From Deinococcales bacterium (GTDB lineage Bacteria; Deinococcota; Deinococci; Deinococcales; JAAFIG01), in assembly GCA_013298595.1 (NCBI GenBank), contig JAAFIG010000055.1:1-17500 (forward strand): DNA of 17,500 bases. Direction: 5' to 3'. Below are positions 1-6,600 of the stretch, in pieces; positions within the stretch are counted from its first letter, which is position 1; each line of letters opens with the position of its first letter. Under the pieces are notes generated by a model, which saw only the letters and a program-made list of their open reading frames with translations, was not told where the DNA came from and did no database searches. The position numbers and the translations under genes are program-made.

Positions 1-74
1 GATGAGAGTTTTATTCCCCAACATTCCCCAGTGATGTTTGATAATGCTGCCTGCTCGAGGTTGGGTCGCTCGAG

Positions 75-103
75 TTGGGTTTGAGTTTGAACTGAAATAT
101 AAT
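75..103 (+). promoter_or_regulatory. Candidate sigma70-type promoter
   Basis: A perfect TATAAT box lies at 98-103. It is preceded by TTGGGT at 75-80 with a 17-nt spacer, which matches half of the TTGACA consensus. Transcription would run into the small-ORF leader of the YD-repeat gene. This is a prediction from sequence only. Confidence 0.45.
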
Positions 104-108
104 TTGTT

Positions 109-120
109 TTTTACGTAAAA
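109..120. promoter_or_regulatory. 12-bp perfect palindrome, possible operator
   Basis: TTTTACGTAAAA is a perfect palindrome lying between two candidate -10 boxes, at 98-103 and 124-129. A protein bound here would overlap both promoters. The right half, ACGTAAAA, recurs at the stop codon of both small ORFs downstream. No cognate regulator gene is visible in the window. Confidence 0.35.
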
Positions 121-129
121 TGCTATACT
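121..129 (+). promoter_or_regulatory. Candidate extended -10 promoter
   Basis: TGCTATACT is an extended -10 element (TGn followed by TATACT). It has no good -35 box at the usual distance, which is acceptable for extended -10 promoters. It would give a leader of roughly 560 nt before the giant gene. Confidence 0.4.
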
Positions 130-278
130 AATTACGATAATAACCTTGATAAAACTGGCTTGCTCATCTCTTGCTCATGATCTAACTACGCTGTGCCACA
201 CAAACGATTTATGGGTAATTAACACCCCAGCAAATACACTGCTTTTATTTGCAACAACCCAAAAGAGGAGGGGAAAGC

Positions 279-347
279 ATGAAAACCAGGAAGCAATTCA
301 AAAGCAAGAAATTCAACATCAAAACAGAAATAGGTAATACCACGTAA
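279..347 (+). CDS. Leader small ORF A (22 codons), unknown function
   Basis: A 22-residue basic peptide is predicted. It begins MKTRKQF, contains six lysines and one arginine, and ends KTEIGNTT before a TAA stop. The start is chosen because GAGGAGGGG lies at 265-273, five nucleotides upstream of ATG, a stronger ribosome binding site than any elsewhere in the window except that of ORF B. A second related ORF lies 244 nt downstream and ends KTKIGNTT. Both precede the giant secreted YD-repeat gene. Near-identity between the copies is highest at the 3' end and continues past the stop codon, so the conserved object may be a nucleic-acid element rather than the peptide. I do not recognise a family. 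It could be a regulatory leader peptide, a real microprotein or a chance reading frame in a duplicated leader. Confidence 0.45.
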   Translation: MKTRKQFKSKKFNIKTEIGNTT

Positions 348-370
348 AACCTCATCTGTGACGCAAAAAC
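330..370 (+). repeat. Leader repeat, copy 1
   Basis: This block of about 41 nt spans the last codons and the stop of small ORF A and the bases after it. It matches 571-614 with only a few differences. The core GGTAATACCACGTAAAA is identical, followed by CTCATC, GTGA and GCAAAAA in both copies. GGTAATACC is itself nearly palindromic. Confidence 0.7.
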
Positions 371-522
371 AATCAAAAACATGACTTTTGTCATAGTACA
401 AACGTCATATGAAGTAAGTAACTCAGAGAAATTATCACCTTATGTAAAACTGGAGTTTGATCGCAAAGCAACACTCGAGAATCTTAGAAACACCAGCTCA
501 CAGCACAAGGAGGAGGGAAGCT

Positions 523-588
523 ATGAAAAACCAATTTATCTCGAGTAAAAACATCATTAGCAAAACAAAAATTGGTAATACCACGTAA
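523..588 (+). CDS. Leader small ORF B (21 codons), paralogue of ORF A
   Basis: A 21-residue basic peptide is predicted. It begins MKNQFIS and ends KTKIGNTT, the same C-terminal pattern as the 22-codon ORF at 279-347. AAGGAGGAGGG at 507-517 is an excellent ribosome binding site for the ATG at 523. The N-terminal halves of the two peptides diverge, apart from the opening MK and a nearby QF pair, while the C-terminal KT-x-IGNTT is kept. The giant YD-repeat gene starts 109 nt downstream with its own weaker Shine-Dalgarno. A CTCGAG lies inside the ORF at 540-545, as in typical resident genes here. No known family is recognised. It may act as a leader peptide in cis, or be a small secreted or cytoplasmic peptide. 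Confidence 0.45.
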   Translation: MKNQFISSKNIISKTKIGNTT

Positions 589-614
589 AAAACTCATCCG
601 TGATGCAAAAAAAC
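571..614 (+). repeat. Leader repeat, copy 2
   Basis: Second copy of the block at 330-370. It again crosses the small-ORF stop codon and runs on for about 25 nt of untranslated sequence. A loose inverted repeat (CACAA/TTGTG) follows at about 612-634. Confidence 0.7.
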
Positions 615-684
615 ACAATTCTGCTCTTTTTTGTGTACCCCATGTTATATTTCCCACAAATTAAACACTCTCCCTACAGGAGTT

Positions 685-690
685 AAGGAG
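685..690 (+). promoter_or_regulatory. Shine-Dalgarno of the YD-repeat gene
   Basis: AAGGAG lies 7 nt before the ATG at 698. It fixes the start of the giant ORF and contrasts with the leaderless starts of the genes from 12 kb onward. Confidence 0.75.
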
Positions 691-697
691 TCCATCA

Positions 698-3600
698 ATG
701 CTAATCACCACCAAAACCAAGAAAAACAATCAAAAACTGGCTCGAGCCTCCAAACAAAAAACAGCTTGGTTCCTCGGCATCACCTTCACACTCACCAACA
801 TCATCACACCCTTATTCGTCGCAGCCGCACCACAAGTCTTCAGCAGCCCAAACGCAGGTATCTCGAGAATCCCACTCGGAAGTGGAGTCAGCACACCAGG
901 ATTCGGTGAGTTAAACGAAGCTATTAACGTTGCTAGTGGCAATGTATATGTGGACACAGGAGCAGTCGCTAGAAACAATATCCTAACCAGTAATGATGAA
1001 ACCGCTAATAGCATTGGAGGTGGTCAATGGCAATTAAAATCTAGGTTACGCTTAAATGGTTTCACCAAGAACTGGGGTAATGAACTCAGTACCAATAAGA
1101 TAACTGAGCAGAATGCAGCCTCGAGTTACTGGAGTAATTATCACACAAAACCACAAGTTGTTAGAGTAAACGGGTTCGCAACAAGTGATGGTGGTTGCGG
1201 TCAAAACACCAGTGGAATTTTAAGAATTGATGCAACTAATCCGCTACCAAGCGGTCAATATAGGGTAGTTGCGGACGTTCGTAGTGACTTGAATATGAAT
1301 TTTGTAATGGGTGTGACCGATAGTGCAGGTCAAACATTCACAGCGACTCCGCAGTGGCAAACCTTTATTTCTAATCCACTAAACTTAACAACGACTGATC
1401 CTCAGCGCCAAAGTGGTCGAATTTTTAAAATTACAGAAAACATACCTAATAACCCATTTTGGGAAGTTAGTAACATAAGAATACTTCGATTTGATCCTAA
1501 TGTAACACAAGAATCACCAACTGTTAATCCACCAGATACTGGTATTGATCCTCCAAGTAATAATAGTGATTTACCCGGATTTCCCGTCCCAGTATCTGGT
1601 GGTGCATGGGTGACCCATTTATTCTTAGATCAAAATATAAACAGTAATTATTGGTCTGCTTATTGTACTAAACCAAACATCATCTCTTATTCGAGATTTC
1701 TAAGTGCTGATAATCCTGCACTTGCACCTTACGGAGCACAAAATCACAGTGGAATTTATCATGCAGAAAACTTGGCACCAGGAAAATACCGAGCCTCCAT
1801 TAACGCTCGAACTCGAAATGGCACACTCCCAGTTACTTTCGGATTAAGTGATTACAATGTTGGTTATCGAACACTCACTACAGCATGGCAGAACTTAACT
1901 CAGGATTTCACAGTCCCAGCAGGTAGTACGCACGGACGAGTCTTTCAAATCTTTGAACTTACAGCTAACAACCCATCGTGGGAAATCAAAGATATCTCTG
2001 TAAAACAAATCTTTGAACCTGCTCCTACTATCACACTCTCGAGCGGAGATGGTAGCACCACCACTTTCAACAAAGTAGGCACACCGAACTCAACTTGGTT
2101 CACCGATAAACCAAGTTGGATAACACGATACAAAGATGCAACAACAGGTAATGCACTGGCTGATACCACCATTTATACACTCGCACCAAAAGGTGGAACT
2201 CAGTACAGCAGTGAATACGTTGTGCTACGCACTCGAGCTGGAAATAACAGCATTGCTCATTACTACACAAGTGATGGCACTCGAGTCACTTTTTTTAATG
2301 ATGGTGAATTCGCTGATTATACGCAAACATTGCATCAACAATACCGAGGCGCTAAGTACAACGCTGACCCTGAAGGTGAACTTCCTTGGACTGGAACTGG
2401 AACACCAAAAACAGAGCTAACCTATACAAGTGTAACCCCTGTTGGCTCGAGTCAACCAATTACTGGGTTATTATCTAAAATCACTGATGAATGGGGTCGA
2501 ATTAACAAGTACTTCTGGAGTACTGATGGCACACTTAATGGAATTCAACAATTGGTGCAAAACGATACTGATTTGAATTCATGGTCAATGGCTATAAATT
2601 ACAGTTACATCGTGTTTGGTAATCAACGATTAATCAGTCAGATTCAGTACTTAACACTTGACGGTAAAGGTGGAACGATTTCGCGTTACACACAATTCGA
2701 GTATGGTACTGAAAACAATACAATTGTTGTGAAAAAAGTTCGTAAACAAATGCTTGGTGGTCAAAACTGGCGAGAAATCCGTTACAGTTATCAAGCTGGT
2801 ACTAATAAAGTCAGTAGTATCAAAACCACGAATGTTGCTGGTGATGATCTCGAGCCAGAAGTGATTTACACCTATAACTTTGGAGGGAATCCTGTTGTTG
2901 TAAATACCTTACAAGTGAGTGTAAGACAAGGTGCTGCTACTGATTTAAATCGAAAAGAAACAGTGTATTACTACAACGCAACAACGAGTGCGTTGGTACA
3001 AAAAAATGTGTGGACGTATAACCCATCAGATGGTGGTACTACTGGAACGTGGTTAATTACTAAGTACGAGTACAACACTACAGGTAACGCTATTGGAAGT
3101 ACCTCTAAAATAGTTCAACCGAGCGGAGCATATGAAACATACGCTTATGATACTCGAGGCAATAATACTCAAATTGATACATTTCAAAGTAGTGGTACTC
3201 GAGAGCGTTCAAGAATCATGATGTATGATTTTGATAATCGCCAAACCAATGATTATATGCAAGGTGAAAGTGGAACTCGAGATGGTGCAACTTATTCATA
3301 TCAAAATGCTAACACAAATGGATATGCCAAGTTTTTTAGTGAATACTCTGTCACACATTCTAGTGGTCAAACATTCAAAGCTCTTTCACAGGTAAATAAT
3401 GAAGTCTGGATTGTTAATGATTTAATTCGTCGGAATGCTCAAGCAATTGATGAGTATGGACGAGTGACAAGTAGTACACTAAGCTCGACAGGATTAACAG
3501 ATCAAACAACAACCTATACGTATCATACAGGTACTTCTTTATTACAACCATATATTTTCTTAGCAGATAATACAGTTGACTCAGGTACTTTTAATACAAA

Positions 3601-6600
3601 ACAATATGGTGATTTAGTATATCTCAAAACGGAAAGTGGTTTAAATGAACAACGATTTAACTATGATGCTTTTGGAAATATTGTTCGACACCGCTTAGGA
3701 ATTCAACAAGGTGTTTCAAGCACTGGTACAGTTGAAAATCAAATCGTTGGTAAGTACTTTGCTTTTAATGGATTTGGGCAACAAGTGCTTGAAGCAAAAG
3801 TTCAAACAGCGACTGGTCAAGTGACAGCTGCAGATTATGTGTATAAAAAAATCAATGATTACTATGTGACTGGCGAACTTGATTCAAGTTGGGAAAATAA
3901 CCCTAAGAACGTCACAGATTATCGGTATGAACTTACTGGAGCAAATGCTGGACAAGTTATTGGTATTGTCAAAGGCATCGGAACCAATGGTGGAATAGAT
4001 GCGAGTGGGACTCGAGAAACTACCCTTTTTGCTTATGATACTTTTGGACGAGTGACCACAAAAACCACCGATGGTTTTGCAACGACTTACTTGTATGACC
4101 CTCAAAATCGAGTGGTTCGTGAAACCAGACCAGATGGTGGTTTTACAGCATTTAATTTTAATCCATTGGGTGGAGTACATGCAAAATGGATGTACGATCC
4201 TAGCGCAGGTGCTGCTTATCAAACTCGAGTCGAAGTTTACGAAGTTGATTCACTTGGTAGACAAATCACTTTTCAACCTGATTATTACAATGCTCCTACA
4301 ACAGTTGTTACAACAACGTATGATCCATTTGATCGTCCGATTAAGATCAAAGATGGTCGTCTAACCATGAATTTAGATGACAACTCTCGAGCTACATTCC
4401 TAGTGTACGACAGCTTAGGTAACTTAACAAAGAAACTTGATCCTGTGATGAGAAGTAATGGTAGTGGACTAGGTTATCTTGATGCGCGTAGACCATACAC
4501 AGAATTTACTTATGATGGTTTTGGTCGTAAAACACGGGAAAAGAAATTATTGCAAAGCAGCAATCCAGTAACTCCAGCCAGTATTGCTATGCCAACAACA
4601 GATGTTAATTTAGCAACAACAAGTTGGAATTATGATACTTGGAATAGAGTTTCATGGACTACAGATACCGATGGTTACAGCACTGTATTTGCATACGATA
4701 GTTTTAATAATGTCATAGAGAAAAAACAAGCCGTTTGTACTAACACAACTGCTTCCACCACTGCGAATCCGAATGCCTGCATGGATAATTTTGTTGATTC
4801 AGATGGTGTAGTAGATGGTGCAGCCACTACGAAATACGCGTATAACGCTGCTGGACAAGTGGTCTGGACAACAGATGCAAAAGGCGGCATTTCTCGAGTA
4901 ATCATTGACCAGAAAACACAGAAACCAGCGCAAATCTTGGATGCTCGAGGAGTCATTACAAAAGTCATTGATTACGAAGCAACAGGTTTGCCATTGCGTG
5001 AATTTGAACCCGCACCAAATGCAACAATTGGAGCAGGTGGAACACCCAGTGGTGACACACTCTCTGGTTATTCATTAATGAAAAAGTATAGTTATGGTGC
5101 TCGAGCTTTCCCAACCCAGATTTGTACACCAAAAGAAGATACGATTAATGGTGCTTGTACATCACTTGGGTATGATTACGCTGGACGAGTCACCTCGCAA
5201 GTATTGCCTGTTTCAGGAAGTATCACAACAACATACGATGCAAGGGGGAATGTTAAAAGCTTGATAGATGCTGAAGGATTTGCCACGTATTATTCGTATG
5301 ATGCGTTTAATCGTCTTGTAATAGAGAACAAACCAAAACGGGCAAATAATCAAATTGATTTAGATGCCTTCTCTGCATCTTTTACAGGATTCGAGAATAC
5401 GTATGTGTACGATGTTGCTGGTAATTTAACAAGAAAAACTGAACGAGGTTTAACCACTGATTATGGTTATAACAGTATGGGTAAGACTCAGAATGAAACC
5501 AGACCTTATAAAACGGGTGCAACGCCAAATTATAAGTGGTATGCGTATCGTTTAGATGGTGAGAAAGTTCTTGAGAGTAGTTATGGTTATAGCGATACGA
5601 ATGCAACAGGTGTTGAACGCTTTAAGGAAGTACAAAACCATGGTTCTACAAATTGGGTAAATCCTAATGTTGTTAATGGTAATTTGCAACAATACTTTTT
5701 AACAGGTACAGGTAAACGTGCCACTATTGTAAGTATGGGTGGTGCGAATTGGGAAAAGACACATTACCAGAGTTTCAACGGGCTTGGATTGATGTTTCAA
5801 CGTAATCATATTGGTAATGGTGGTATTTACGCTAAGTTTATTCGAGCTGATGGTACGAGTAATAGTTTACCGCACTACATGCAGTATTGGAAGTTTGATG
5901 GTAATGGTAACTTATTAAAAAGCTTTAAACGTAGTGTGGATGGCAATGGGAATGTAGACAGTTCGCTCGAGACTGATGTGTACAACTATGATTATAGTGC
6001 AACAAATAAAGAGGTATTCCGTAGTGTTGCCACAAAAATTTATGCTCCAAGTACACGAACCCCGAACACACCGTATTTAGTTGGGGAATCTGGTAGTAAA
6101 GGTTTAGCTACAAATGCTGCTTCAAACACGGGCGGATTGACCTTACTGAGTGTTAGTCAAGTAAGTTTGAATGCTCGAGATTTAATTAAAGATGTGTTTG
6201 TGGAAGACAAAGATCATAAAGGCAATGTTCTGAACCGAACCACAAAGTATGCGTATTTTGCGAGTGGGGCAAAATCCAGTGTTGAAGTAGTAGGACAAGG
6301 TACTCAAACATTCAGTTACGATGCTCGAGGTCGGGTGATTCGCAACACAGATTCTAATGGTGGGTACGTTGTACCAAATGGTAATGCAAAACCTACTGGT
6401 TCGGCTGTTGTGACAGCGTATGCAACCGATGGAACGATTACTACAACAATGGAAGGTTGTTGTACACAAAGTATTCGTTATCCAACTATTGGTGGTTTAA
6501 CAGCAAAAGTTTATGATCCGTACCAATGTGCTACTTGCGCGGCACAACCTACAACCACTACATACAAGTACAACCAATTTGGTGAAATGACCAATTCGGA

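Larger units (their letters stand above)
1..697 (+). other. Long untranslated leader region of the giant YD-repeat gene
   Basis: No conventional gene lies here. The stretch holds two candidate promoters near 75-129, a 12-bp palindrome, and two related tiny ORFs each with a strong ribosome binding site. Each tiny ORF is followed by a small inverted repeat: ATGAC/GTCAT at 381-394, and CACAA/TTGTG around 612-634. The two halves (about 130-370 and 425-614) resemble each other beyond the ORFs: the string TAAAACTGG appears in both at the same relative place, as do a CACC-AGC stretch and the purine-rich ribosome binding site. The leader therefore looks like an old, diverged tandem duplication. I see no tRNA, no recognised riboswitch and no CRISPR. 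Confidence 0.6.

Noticed and set aside
146-337. A 63-codon TTG-start frame across the first leader repeat
   Set aside because: No ribosome binding site; it overlaps the better-supported 22-codon ORF in another frame and has no counterpart in the second leader copy.
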